32,705 bases of DNA, taken from positions 1 to 32,705 of the forward strand of contig NZ_MKJY01000589.1 in assembly GCF_001942465.1 (NCBI RefSeq). The letters are read 5' to 3'. Below are positions 16,791 through 25,731 of the stretch, in pieces. The notes under the pieces were generated by a model that saw only the letters and a list, made by a program, of their open reading frames with translations, made no database searches and was not told the DNA's origin. Numbering within the stretch: the first letter of the stretch is position 1; each line of letters starts with the position of its first letter. The position numbers and the translations under genes are program-made. This DNA is from Actinomadura sp. CNU-125 (GTDB lineage Bacteria; Actinomycetota; Actinomycetes; Streptosporangiales; Streptosporangiaceae).

Positions 16791-17366
16791 TCAGATCGCG
16801 GCCATCGCCGTATCGGCGATGGCCCGCAGCACCGTCCGGTCGGCGCCGCCGCGCGCGGTGACCCGCATCCCGGTGACCGTGGACACGACGAACCGCGCGA
16901 GCGTCTCCGCGTCCTTGCCCGCGTCGATCTCCCCGGCCGCCCGCCCGGTCTCGATCGCCGCCCGCAGCGCGTCGAGCCGCCGCCGCTGGTCCCGGTCGAT
17001 CAGCCCGGCGATCTCCGGGTCGCGCGGGGAGAGTTCCACCATCGTGTTCACGACGAAGCACCCCAGCGGGTCCTCGCCGGCGGGCTCCGCGGCCCCCGCG
17101 AGCACCTCCCGGAGCCGCTCCCGCACCGGACGTCCGGGGTCCTCCAGCAGTTCGATGAGGGAACCCGTCCGGAGTTCCATGTACCGGGCGAGGGCCTTGC
17201 AGAACAGCTCGTGCTTGCTCTCGAACGTGTTGTAGATGCTGCTGCGCCCGAGTCCCGTGGCGTCGCACAGCTCCTGCGTCGACGTCCCGTCGTACCCGGC
17301 CGTCCAGAACGCCCGCATCGCCGCGTCGACGGCCCGGCCCTCGTCGAACTTCCGCGGTCTGGCCAT
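16791..17366 (-). CDS. TetR/AcrR-family transcriptional repressor (likely regulator of the MFS exporter)
   Basis: A 191-residue TetR protein: helix-turn-helix at about 10-55 (MARPRKFDEGRAVDAAM, then STQELCDATGLGRSSIYNTF) and a C-terminal ligand domain. The GRSSIYNTFESKHELF segment is characteristic of the efflux-associated group. It lies directly upstream of the MFS gene on the same strand. The palindromes before both genes suggest it represses itself and the exporter. Confidence 0.9.
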   Translation of the reverse strand: MARPRKFDEGRAVDAAMRAFWTAGYDGTSTQELCDATGLGRSSIYNTFESKHELFCKALARYMELRTGSLIELLEDPGRPVRERLREVLAGAAEPAGEDPLGCFVVNTMVELSPRDPEIAGLIDRDQRRRLDALRAAIETGRAAGEIDAGKDAETLARFVVSTVTGMRVTARGGADRTVLRAIADTAMAAI

Positions 17367-17383
17367 GGGCCGGAGCGTAACAC

Positions 17384-17407
17384 GTTTTGGATCGTCTAAT
17401 CCAAAAC
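17384..17407 (-). promoter_or_regulatory. TetR operator-like palindrome before tetR
   Basis: GTTTTGGAT-N6-ATCCAAAAC is a perfect 9-bp-arm inverted repeat, 18-41 bp upstream of the tetR start. It touches the last base of the SDR stop codon at 17407. Confidence 0.72.
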
Positions 17408-18270
17408 TAGAAGCCGAGCCGGGCCAGCAGCTTCTCGCTCTCGGTCCAGAGACGGGCAGCGGCGACGTCGTCGCGCGCGGCGTCGGCGGGCGTCTCCTCC
17501 GCCCTGCGGTGGAAGTAGCGACCGGCGTCGCGTCCGCCCTCGGGATCGGTGGCCAGCCAGACGAGCGTGTCGGCCGGCTCGCCGGGCGGGACGGTGTCGG
17601 CCGCCGCCATGTGCTCCCGCATGGCGGCGTCCCCGTGGGAGGCGAAGTTGGTGGCGACCCGGCCGGGATGCATCGCCTGCGCGACGATCCCGTCCGGGGC
17701 CGCCCGCCGCGCCAGTTCGCGGGTGAACAGGATCCCGGCGAGCTTCGCGCGGCCGTACGCGACGGCGGTGTGGAACTTCCCGAGGCTCTGCAGGTCGTCC
17801 CAGTCCAGCCCCGTGCCGACGCGGTGGGCGCTCGACGAGACGGTGATCACCCGCACCGACGCGGGCGGCCGGTCCGCCGCGCTCGTCCGCAGCACCGGCA
17901 TCAGCTCCCGGGTCAGCAGGAACGTGGCGAGATGGTTGGCGGCGAACGTGGCCTCCGTCCCCTCGGCGGTGACGATCCGGCGGTCGCGGACGCCGCCCGC
18001 GTTGTTGATCAGGACGTCGATGCGCGGCGCGAGTTCGCGGATCGCGGCGGCCACCCGCTCGACCTCGGCCATCAGGGTGAAGTCGCCGCGCACCATCGCG
18101 AACGCGCCGACGCCCGCGAGTTCCCGCTCGGCGTCGGCGCAGCGGCGCGGATCGCGGCCGACGCCGACCACCTGGCGGCCCCGCTCCAGCAGCGCCCGGG
18201 CGGTCGCTCTGCCGATTCCCGAGCTGGCCCCGGTGACGACCGTGACCGGCCGGTTCGCATCGAAGGTCAA
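17407..18270 (-). CDS. SDR-family NAD(P)-dependent oxidoreductase (retinol dehydrogenase-like)
   Basis: A 287-residue classical short-chain dehydrogenase. TGASSGIG (13-20) is the cofactor motif, NNAG is at 89-92, and the catalytic Ser (about 146), Tyr172 and Lys176 (YGRAK) are present. An insert before the active Tyr and a longer C-terminus resemble retinol dehydrogenase/protochlorophyllide reductase-like SDRs; the substrate is unknown. It starts at a TTG at 18270 with GAGAGAGG 8 nt upstream. It lies 22 bp behind a tetR gene on the same strand and is probably in its operon. Confidence 0.87.
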   Translation of the reverse strand: MTFDANRPVTVVTGASSGIGRATARALLERGRQVVGVGRDPRRCADAERELAGVGAFAMVRGDFTLMAEVERVAAAIRELAPRIDVLINNAGGVRDRRIVTAEGTEATFAANHLATFLLTRELMPVLRTSAADRPPASVRVITVSSSAHRVGTGLDWDDLQSLGKFHTAVAYGRAKLAGILFTRELARRAAPDGIVAQAMHPGRVATNFASHGDAAMREHMAAADTVPPGEPADTLVWLATDPEGGRDAGRYFHRRAEETPADAARDDVAAARLWTESEKLLARLGF

Positions 18271-18292
18271 CGCCTCCGCCTCTCTCTCGTGT

Positions 18293-18948
18293 TCAGCGCG
18301 GCCGCAGGCCGTTGAGCAGCAGGTCGACGGCGAAGCCGACCCGCTCGTCGAGCTTGCCCGGGTCCGGCGGGCGGCCCGCCACGATGCTGCGCACCTGGCT
18401 GCCGACCACCATGCTCATGAAGGCGCGCGCGGCCTGGTCGGAGTTGGTGGGGACGATCCGTCCCGCGGCCGCCGCGCGATCGAGGAGATCCGCGACGAAG
18501 CCGACCACCATCGCGGTGTTCAGCTCGAAACCGGCGACGAAGATCTCCGGGAAGCGGTAGCTCTCGGTGTTGATGACGCGTTGCAGGCGCAGCCCGTCCG
18601 GTGTCATCACCTGGCCGATCCGCAGCCGGGCCACCGCCTTCAGCGTCGCGGCGAGGTCGCCGCCGGCGCGCTCTTCGAGTTCCTCCAGCGCCTCCCGCGG
18701 CACGGCCTGCCGCTCGATGGCGCGCAGCACGGCGGCGAGGAACAGCGCGGACTTCTCGGGATAGCGCGCGTAGATCGTGCGTTTCGTCATGGCGACGCGG
18801 GCGGCGATCATCTCGATCGTCGCCAGCTCGTAGCCGTGCTCCAGGAACAGGTCGAGCGCGGTGTCGAGCAGCTCCTCATGGCGCGCCTCGCCTGCTCGCG
18901 GGTGGGTCTCCCGGCCCCGCGGCGGGCCGGCGGCCTGACGCCGGTCAT
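18293..18948 (-). CDS. TetR-family regulator, divergent from the luxE-like gene, frame broken near 18880
   Basis: About 218 residues after correction. An uncorrected reading would begin at 18811 and lack half of the DNA-binding domain. The missing part is present upstream in another frame: from the ATG at 18948 (GAGGAGG 5 nt before) a basic leader, GRPTREQARR, then after one lost base near 18880 HEELLDTALDLFLEHGYE and IEMIAARVAMTKRTIYARYPEK, a complete TetR helix-turn-helix. The C-terminal part is an AcrR-type ligand domain. It is first in an operon with the SDR at 17407-18270 and divergent from the luxE/luxC-like pair, so it may control both directions (inference). Confidence 0.85.
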
Positions 18949-18971
18949 GCAGTCCTCCTCGAAACCGTCGC

Positions 18972-19001
18972 TTGCATCCGGGCCTGTCTCGCGTTAATGA
19001 T
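18972..19001 (+). promoter_or_regulatory. Weak candidate promoter of the luxE-like gene
   Basis: TTGCAT (18972) and AATGAT (18996) are separated by 18 bp in the AT-richer divergent intergenic region. The match is weak. Confidence 0.3.
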
Positions 19002-19023
19002 ACGTCCGAGTTGCTATTTTTTT

Positions 19024-19045
19024 CGAGGCCGTCTCACCGGCCTCG
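19024..19045. repeat. Inverted repeat in the luxE-like leader
   Basis: CGAGGCC-N8-GGCCTCG is a perfect 7-bp-arm repeat, 15 bp before the GTG start. It is a candidate binding site for the divergent TetR protein, or a leader hairpin near the ribosome-binding site. Confidence 0.5.
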
Positions 19046-19059
19046 GGGAAGGATGCCCG

Positions 19060-20409
19060 GTGAGCTCTGCCGTGGAAAAACTGGTGCGCCTGGTCGACGC
19101 GCCGGACCGCTTCGACCACTCCCACGCCGACCTGCGCGAAGTGCAGCGCGCGGCGCTCGACGAACGCTTCCGGGAGCGCAAGGACAGGATCAGGCTGCTG
19201 GCGCGCCGCGCCGAGGAGGCGGGGACGGCCGAGATCCGCGACCGCGCCGACATGGTGCCGCTGCTGTTCCCGCACACCGCCTACAAGAGCTACCCCGAGA
19301 GCTTCCTCATCGAGGAGCGCTGGGACCGGCTCGGCAAGTGGCTCGGCACGGTCTCGCCGTACCCGATCGCCCCGATCGACACGTCCGGTATCGACGGCAT
19401 CGACGACTGGGTCGCGCGGCTGCAGGCCGCCGGGCACTACGTGTCGTGTTCCAGCGGCACGACCGGCAAGTCCGCGATGCTGCTCGCCTCGGAGCGCGAC
19501 ATGGACTGGTCGCGCAAGGACACCGTCAACGTCTTCTCGTGGGGGTCGGGCGTGCGCCCGGACCGGGACCGCCGGATGTTCGGGCTCGGCGCCACCGCCG
19601 CCGTCCCCAAGAACCTGATCATCGCCGAGGCCCAGGAGGCGGCCTTCGGGGATCCGGCCAGGGAGCGCTTCCGCCCGCCGCTCGCGCCCATCACCATCGG
19701 CTCGCTGACCAAGATGGTCGTGCTCCGCAAGAAGATCGCCGACGGCACCGCGCTGCCCGATGAGCTCGCCGACTTCGAGCGGACCTCCCGCGAACGTCAG
19801 GAGGCGCTGGACGCGTCGGTGCTCGCCGTCGCGGAAGCGCTCGTCCGGCACCGGGAGGAGAAGCTCTACATCGCGGGGATGTGGAGCAGCCTCTACCAGG
19901 TCGCCAAGGCGGTCCGCGACCTGGGCTACTCGGCCGAGCACTTCCACCCCGACAACTGCGTCTACGTCGGCGGCGGGCTCAAGCGCGCGCAGCTCCCGCC
20001 GGACTACCAGGAGTACGTCCACCAGACGTTCAACATCCCACCCGAGCGGGACTTCCAGAACTACTCCATGCAGGAGCTCAACTCCGGCATGCCCAAGTGC
20101 CGCGAGGGCGGCCGCTACCACGTGTCGCCGTGGCTCGTCCCGTTCGTCCTGGACGAGACGGGCGACGCCCTGCTGCCGCACGAGAGCGGCGAGATCGAGG
20201 GCCGCGCCGCCTTCTTCGACCTCTCGCTCGACGGACGCTGGGGCGGGATCATCACCGGCGACAAGATCGCCCTCGACCTCGACCGCTGCGCCTGCGGCAA
20301 CAGGGGACCGTCGATCCGCAACGACATCGTCCGCTACGCCGACCTCACCGGCGACGACAAGATCGGGTGCGCGGGCACCGTCGACGCCTACGTCAGGGGC
20401 CTGTCATGA
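19060..20409 (+). CDS. LuxE/PaaK-type acyl-protein synthetase-like adenylating protein
   Basis: A 449-residue member of the LuxE acyl-protein synthetase family. The LFPHTAYKSYP segment (about 69-79), the adenylation P-loop SSGTTGK (131-137), YVGGGLKRAQLP and a C-terminal RCACG (about 409-413) are the family landmarks. LuxE activates a carboxylate as acyl-AMP, takes the acyl group onto a Cys near its C-terminus and passes it to LuxC for reduction. Here the acceptor could be one of the C-terminal cysteines (about 410, 412 or 437); which one is not clear. The GTG at 19060 has GGGGAAGG about 8 nt upstream. Its stop overlaps the luxC-like start (ATGA), indicating a coupled two-gene unit. Confidence 0.85.
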   Translation: MSSAVEKLVRLVDAPDRFDHSHADLREVQRAALDERFRERKDRIRLLARRAEEAGTAEIRDRADMVPLLFPHTAYKSYPESFLIEERWDRLGKWLGTVSPYPIAPIDTSGIDGIDDWVARLQAAGHYVSCSSGTTGKSAMLLASERDMDWSRKDTVNVFSWGSGVRPDRDRRMFGLGATAAVPKNLIIAEAQEAAFGDPARERFRPPLAPITIGSLTKMVVLRKKIADGTALPDELADFERTSRERQEALDASVLAVAEALVRHREEKLYIAGMWSSLYQVAKAVRDLGYSAEHFHPDNCVYVGGGLKRAQLPPDYQEYVHQTFNIPPERDFQNYSMQELNSGMPKCREGGRYHVSPWLVPFVLDETGDALLPHESGEIEGRAAFFDLSLDGRWGGIITGDKIALDLDRCACGNRGPSIRNDIVRYADLTGDDKIGCAGTVDAYVRGLS

Positions 20410-21823
20410 CCACGACCGACACGCGACCGCGGGCCGACGCCGTCTCCGCGCCGTTCTTCCAGCGCGGCGAGCTCGTCGAGGGCGACGACGCCACCCACCG
20501 CTCCCGCGACCTCGGCGTCGCGTTCGCGACGCCGCGCATCGCCATGGACGGCCTGGTCCATCCGCGCGCCGAGGTGCCGCCCCTGCTGAACGTCCCGGTC
20601 GCGGAGATCATCGACTTCCTCGTCGAGACCGGCGAGCGCGTCCGCGACCCCGGGAACCCGTTCGTCCGCGACTGCGTCGACCGCATGTCGGCCACGCACG
20701 TCCTGCCGCGTCCGGTGCTGGAGGCCCAGTTCGCCTCCGCCACCGCCTACCTCGACGCGCGGCTGCTGCGAACGGTCGTCGAGCAGAACTTCCCCGACCC
20801 CGCGGCCCTGGACGGGTGGGTCCCCAAGCAGGACTTCACCGGACGCAAGAGCTTCGTGCGGGCCTTCGCGCCCCGGCTGATCCACGTGCTGCCCGGCAAC
20901 TCCCCGGGCGTCGCGGTGAAGTCGATCGCCCAGGGCGCGCTCGTCAAGGCCGTCAACCTGTTCAAGATGTCGTCCAGCGACCCGTTCACCACGGTCGCGA
21001 TCCTGCGGACGATGGCCGACATCGATCCCGGCCACCCGATCGTGAAGTCGATGTCGGCGGTCTACTGGCGCGGCGGCGACGACGCGGTCGAGCGGGTCCT
21101 GTACCGGCCGCAGTACTTCGACAAGATCGTCGCCTGGGGCGGCGGCGACGCGATCAACAACGTGATCAAGTACCTCGGCCCCGGCTTCCAGTTGATCTCC
21201 TTCGACCCCAAGACCTCGATCTCGATGGTCGGCCGCGAGGCGCTCGCGTCGACGCGACGCTCGACGCCGCCGCCTCGCTCGCCGCGTCCGACGTCATGGT
21301 CCTCAACCAGGAGGCGTGCGTCGCGAGCCGCTTCGTCTACCTCGAAGCGGATCAGGCGGGCGCCGACCGCTTCTGCGAACGGCTGCACGCGCACGTCGCC
21401 GAGAAGGCGGCCGCCTCCGGCGACGCCCGTCCGCTCGACCGGGACATGCGCGAGCAGATCGACGCGCTGGCGCTGCTCGACGACGAGTTCCGCGTCTGGG
21501 GCAGGACCGACGGCAAGGGTCTGGTGATCCGTTCCGACGAACCCGTCGACTTCCACCCGATCAACAAGGTCGTCAACGTCGTCCGGGTCGACTCCCTCGA
21601 CCAGGCCGTGCAGCACGTCAACGTCGCGACGCAGACGATCGGCTTCTACCCCTTCGACCGGACGGCCGACTACCGCGACCGCCTCGCCGCGTGCGGCGCG
21701 CAACGCGTCGTCCGGCTGGGCGAGGCGGGCCCCGGCACCATCGGCAACCCGCACGACGCGATGTATCCGCTGCACCGTTTCGTCCACTGGATGGCGCACG
21801 AGGACGGCACCGTGCCCGGCTGA
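20406..21823 (+). CDS. LuxC-type acyl-CoA/acyl-protein reductase, frame broken near 21248
   Basis: About 472 residues after correction, similar in size to LuxC. It carries the LuxC-family core with HVLPGNSPGVA (cofactor region), SSSDPFTTVAIL, WGGGDAINNV and, past the shift, LNQEACVASR with the probable catalytic Cys (about 305) of the aldehyde dehydrogenase-like fold. LuxC reduces an activated acyl group to the aldehyde with NADPH, receiving it from LuxE. The frame from 20406 is lost after VGREALA; adding one G near 21248 (CGCGTCG to CGCGGTCG) restores VDATLDAAASL and the rest to 21823. It overlaps the luxE-like gene by 4 bases and is followed by strong hairpins. Confidence 0.86.
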
Positions 21824-21838
21824 CGGTGAGCGGACGGG

Positions 21839-21862
21839 CCGGCCCGCGTGAGCGCGGGCCGG
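21839..21862 (+). terminator. First hairpin after the luxE/luxC-like operon
   Basis: CCGGCCCGCG-TGAG-CGCGGGCCGG is a perfect 10-bp stem with a 4-nt loop, 15 bp after the stop codon. There is no T-run. Confidence 0.7.
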
Positions 21863-21882
21863 ACGCGGGTCCGCCAGAGCGC

Positions 21883-21917
21883 ACGGATCGGCGCGCCTCC
21901 GCGCCGCGCCGATCCGT
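21883..21917 (+). terminator. Second hairpin after the luxE/luxC-like operon
   Basis: ACGGATCGGCGCG and its exact complement (21905-21917) form a 13-bp stem with a 9-nt loop. A third, weaker stem (GGTGCGG at 21919 with CCGCACC ending at 21954) follows. Confidence 0.65.
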
Positions 21918-21954
21918 CGGTGCGGTGCCGTGCCGTGCACGGGGCCGCCGCACC

Positions 21955-22263
21955 GGATTCGGCGACATAAAACGTAAATGACGTTCTCGTTGTCGCATTC
22001 TCACTTCGGTGATGCATCATGCCGGTCATCGGCATGCCCATTGTCGGCGCCTCCGTCGAGTACTGCCGTCGCGACGCCAATAGTGGATCGGCATTCTCGC
22101 AATTGATGCTTGTCTTTATCGTGTGGCGAAAGTAACGTTCTCGCTGATGGGCCGGTCGGTGGAGCCCCTAACCCCGCCGCCGGAACCGTCCGCGCCGAGC
22201 CTTTCGCGGGTACGGCGCTGGATCGCTGTTCGCTCGACAGAGCGCTCCAGGAAGGCGAGCCGC
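21955..22263 (+). promoter_or_regulatory. Long AT-richer leader/promoter region of the ABC importer
   Basis: No gene is seen here. The first 180 bp are markedly less GC-rich than their surroundings. They hold AACGT-N5-ACGTT (21971-21985), CATGCCG-N5-CGGCATG (22018-22036) and a near-repeat ACGTTCTCG(T/C)TG (21981 and 22135). A possible promoter is TTGTCT (22110) with 17 bp to TAACGT (22133). An in-frame GTG at 22123 could start the permease but would add a 47-residue hydrophilic extension. Confidence 0.4.
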
Positions 22264-23215
22264 ATGCTGCTCACCGTCGCTGTCCGGATCGGTCGAAGTC
22301 TCCTCGTGGTGCTCCTGGTCAGCCTCGCCGTGGTGGGGCTGATGAGCCTCGCCCCCGGTTCCGTCGCGTCGGTCATTCTCGGCGAGGACGCGACGCCGGA
22401 ATCGATCGCCGCGCTGGAGGAGAAACTCGGCCTCAACGAACCCTTCTGGGCCCAATATCTGGATTGGCTCGGCAATGCCGTGCGGGGAGATCTGGGCACT
22501 TCCCCCATCACCAACCAGCCGGTGACCGAGGCGATCGGACCGGCTGCCGGTGACCCTGCAACTGGCCGCGATGGCGCTGCTCATCGCGCTGGCCGTCTCG
22601 GTGCTGATGGCCGTCGCCTCCGCGGTCCGGCCGGGGAGCGCCGTGGACCGTGCCATCAACGTGGTGTCGTCGGTGTTCCTGTCCGTGCCGGCGTTCATCG
22701 CCGGGCCGGTGCTGATCTACCTGCTCGCGCTGCAGCTCGGCTGGTTCCCCGTGATCGGCTGGACGGACGTCGGTGAGGGCCTGGCCGCGAACCTGCACGG
22801 TGCCCTCCTGCCCGCGGTCTCCATCGCGCTGATCGAGATCGCGGCCTTCCACCGCATCCTGCGCGAGGACCTGATCGGAACGCTGCGGGAGGACTTCGTC
22901 GGGGCCGCGCGGGCCAAGGGCATGAGCCCGTCCTACGTGATGTTCCGGCACGCGCTGCGGCCGTCGTCGATGTCGCTGATCACCCTGGCCGGGATCAACC
23001 TCGGCCGGCTGGTCGGCGGAACGGTGATCGTCGAGTCGCTGTTCCTGCTGCCGGGCCTCGGCCAGCTGCTCACGAGTTCGATCATCTCCCGCGACCTGAT
23101 CACGGTGCAGGGCGTGGTGGTGTTCGTCGCGGTGGTCTACGTCGCGATCAACACCGTGGTCGACCTGAGCTACCGATTGATCGACCCCCGGGTCAGGAAG
23201 GCGGTCACCGCGTGA
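22264..23215 (+). CDS. Oligopeptide/nickel-type ABC importer permease 1 (DppB-like), frame broken near 22537
   Basis: About 316 residues, the normal DppB length. Residues 1-25 form the first transmembrane helix; the LNEPFWAQYLDWL, RGDLGTS and EAA-loop (EDFVGAARAKGMS, contact with the ATPase) segments are typical. The start at 22264 is preceded by AGGAAGG. The frame changes near 22537: removing one G (ATCGGACC to ATCGACC) gives AIDRLPVTLQLAAMA, as expected. This is one of the few insertions in the window. The stop overlaps the next permease start (GTGA). Confidence 0.87.
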
Positions 23216-24087
23216 CGCAGACACGAGCCGTCGCGGGCGTCCTCGCGCTCCCGGTCGTCCCACCGGTGCGCAGAACCCGATCCGTGCTGGTCTACCTGGC
23301 GTACGCCTGGCTGGTCACGGTGGTCGGCATGGCGCTGTTCGCGAGCCTGCTGCCGCTGGCGCCGTACATCACCGCGGTGGGCACACCGCACCAGGGCCCG
23401 CAGTGGGGCTCCCTCGAACTGTCGATGGGAACGGACTACCTGGGCCGGTCCATCTTCTCGCGGGCCGTCCACGGGGCGCAGGTCTCGCTGGTCGTCGGCA
23501 TCTGCGCCAGCATGATCGGGTTCCTCTTCGGGGGCCTGCTCGGGATGCTCGCCGGCTACTTCGGCGGACGGCTGGACGCGGTGGTGCGGCTGCTGACCGA
23601 CGCGATGCTGGCGTTCCCGCCGCTGATCCTGCTCATGGCGCTGTCGTCCATCCTCACCCCCAGCCTGGGCACCCTCATGATGGGCCTGACGCTGCTGGTG
23701 ATCCCGACGTTCGTCCGGCTGGCCCGGGCGAACACGCTGGCCTGGTCCGCACGGGAGTTCGTGCTGGCGGCGCGGAACATGGGCGCGGGCCACCGCCCGA
23801 TCCTGCTGAAGGAGATCCTGCCCAACGTCCTGCCGTCGCTCGGCGCGTACCTGCCGATCGTGATGGCCGCGCTGATCGTGGCGGAGGGGTCGCTGAGCTT
23901 CCTCGGGCTGGGCATCCCGCCGCCCACGCCGAGCTGGGGCGGCATGATCAACGACGGCAAGGACGCCATCACCGACTCCCCGCACATGGTGCTCATGCCC
24001 GCACTGGTCATCTTCCTCACCGTGTTCTCGCTGAACCTGGCCGGTGATCACCTCCGGCGGCGGTTCGACCGGACCCTGCACGACTGA
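23212..24087 (+). CDS. Oligopeptide/nickel-type ABC importer permease 2 (DppC-like)
   Basis: A 291-residue DppC-type permease with six predicted helices. GTDYLGRSIFSR after the first periplasmic stretch and the EAA loop EFVLAARNMGAGHRPILLKEILPN are diagnostic. The GTG start overlaps the DppB-like stop. With the first permease it forms the membrane channel of the importer encoded here. Confidence 0.92.
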   Translation: MTQTRAVAGVLALPVVPPVRRTRSVLVYLAYAWLVTVVGMALFASLLPLAPYITAVGTPHQGPQWGSLELSMGTDYLGRSIFSRAVHGAQVSLVVGICASMIGFLFGGLLGMLAGYFGGRLDAVVRLLTDAMLAFPPLILLMALSSILTPSLGTLMMGLTLLVIPTFVRLARANTLAWSAREFVLAARNMGAGHRPILLKEILPNVLPSLGAYLPIVMAALIVAEGSLSFLGLGIPPPTPSWGGMINDGKDAITDSPHMVLMPALVIFLTVFSLNLAGDHLRRRFDRTLHD

Positions 24088-24128
24088 CCGCCCGCCCGTT
24101 CCGCCCCCCGGACGACAAGAGGTCGACG

Positions 24129-25701
24129 ATGTTCCGAAGCACCAGACGTCACCTGGCCGTCGCGCTGGCCTGCGCCGCGGCCCTGGTCACCGCCGCGTGC
24201 AGCGGCCCGGTGGCCGGCACCGCGGCCGGACCGGACGGTCCGGCCGGCCCGCCGGTGCCGGGCGGCACCGCCCGCATCCTCACGATCAACGAACCGCGCA
24301 GCCTCGACCCCGCCGTCCTGTCCAACGTGTGGGTGTTCGACTCCGCCCTGGGCAACGCCCTGTACGGGACGCTGATGACCAGCGACGTCCGCACCGGCGA
24401 GATCACCTACCGGATGGCCGAAAGCTTCACCACCGACGACGGCGCGCGACCTTCGTGCTGAAGCTGCGCGCGGGCCTGCGGTTCAGCGACGGCAGCCCGC
24501 TGGACGCGCGGGCCGTGAAGTTCAACTGGGACCGGATCGCCGATCCGGACACCGCGTCCTCCTCCCTCCGCTACGCGGTGCCGATCTCCTCCAGCGAGGT
24601 GGTGGACGCCCGGACCCTGAAGATCACGCTGCGGACCGCGATTCCGAACTACGCCCAGAACGTCGTCATCGGGGCGATGAACTGGATCGCGTCGCCGGAC
24701 GCGCTGCGGAAGGGCCCGCGGGCGTTCGACGCGAAGCCGATCGGCGCGGGCCCGTTCACGCTGGAGTCGTGGAGTCGCCAGGACAAGATCGAACTGGTGA
24801 GGAACCCCGCGTACTGGGACGCCCCGAAGCCGTACCTGGACGGCCTCGTCCTGCGCTCCACCTCCGACACCATGCAGCGGTTGAGCACCCTGCTCAGCGG
24901 CGGGACCGACGTCGTCATCGACACCAGCTGGAAGACCATCCACAAGGCGCGCGAAGCCGGGTACGCCACCGATGTCGTCCGGATGAGCGGCGGCCAGTCC
25001 CTGACGATGAACATGCGCAGGCCGCCGTTCGACGATCTGCGCGCGCGCAAGGCCGTCTCCGCCGCCCTGGACCTGGAGGCGACCAATCTCTCCCAGTACA
25101 ACGGGCACGGGGAGATCCCGAAGCGGCTGTTCAGCGAGACCTCGCCCTTCTACGCGGACATCGAGCTGAGAAAGCACGACAAGGCGGCCGCGCAGAATCT
25201 CTTCGACGAACTGGCCGCCGAAGGCAAGCGCGTCTCGTTCACCTTCACCGCCCAGGACAGCACGGAGACCCAGCTCGTCGCGGCGAGCATCCAGGCGCAG
25301 CTCGCGGCCTTCGACAACGTCGATGTCGAGATCCGGACGATCGCCAGCGCGGAGACCGCCTCGATCTACGCCTCGCACGATTTCGACATGCTCATCTCGT
25401 CGACCCTCATCGTGGACCCCGAACCGCAGCTGTGGGCGGTGTTCCACGGCAAGTCGTCCGCGAACGTGTCCGGCATCGACGACCCGCAGCTGAACGCGGC
25501 CCTGGACCGGGGGCGCACGTCGACGTCCGTCGAGGAGCGCGAGGCCGCCTACAAGGTGGCGCAGGAGCGGCTCGCCGCCCTCGTCCCGGTCATCTTCTAC
25601 ACCCGCGCGCGCCCGCCGTCACGACGGCCGGGAACGTGCACGGTGCCCGGCAGTACGGGTTCGGCTCGCTGCTGCCCTCAGAACTGTGGATGGAGCGGTG
25701 A
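24129..25701 (+). CDS. Extracellular solute-binding lipoprotein, family 5 (DppA/OppA-like), two frame breaks
   Basis: About 524 residues after correction. A signal peptide with a lipobox-like TAAC and Cys at about 24 indicates a lipoprotein on the outer face of the membrane. NEPRSLDPAVLSNVWVFDSALGNALYGTL is the family-5 opening pattern, followed by FVLKLRAGLRFSDGSPLDA and a VKFNWDRI segment. It captures peptides, nickel complexes, opines or similar ligands for the permeases. One base is missing near 24446 and another near 25605; the last piece (NVHGARQYGFGSLLPSELWMER) ends at 25701. GACAAGAGG precedes the ATG. It lies between the permease and ATPase genes. Confidence 0.87.
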
Positions 25702-25731
25702 CGCCGGCCACCCGGACGAAAGGCTCAGATC

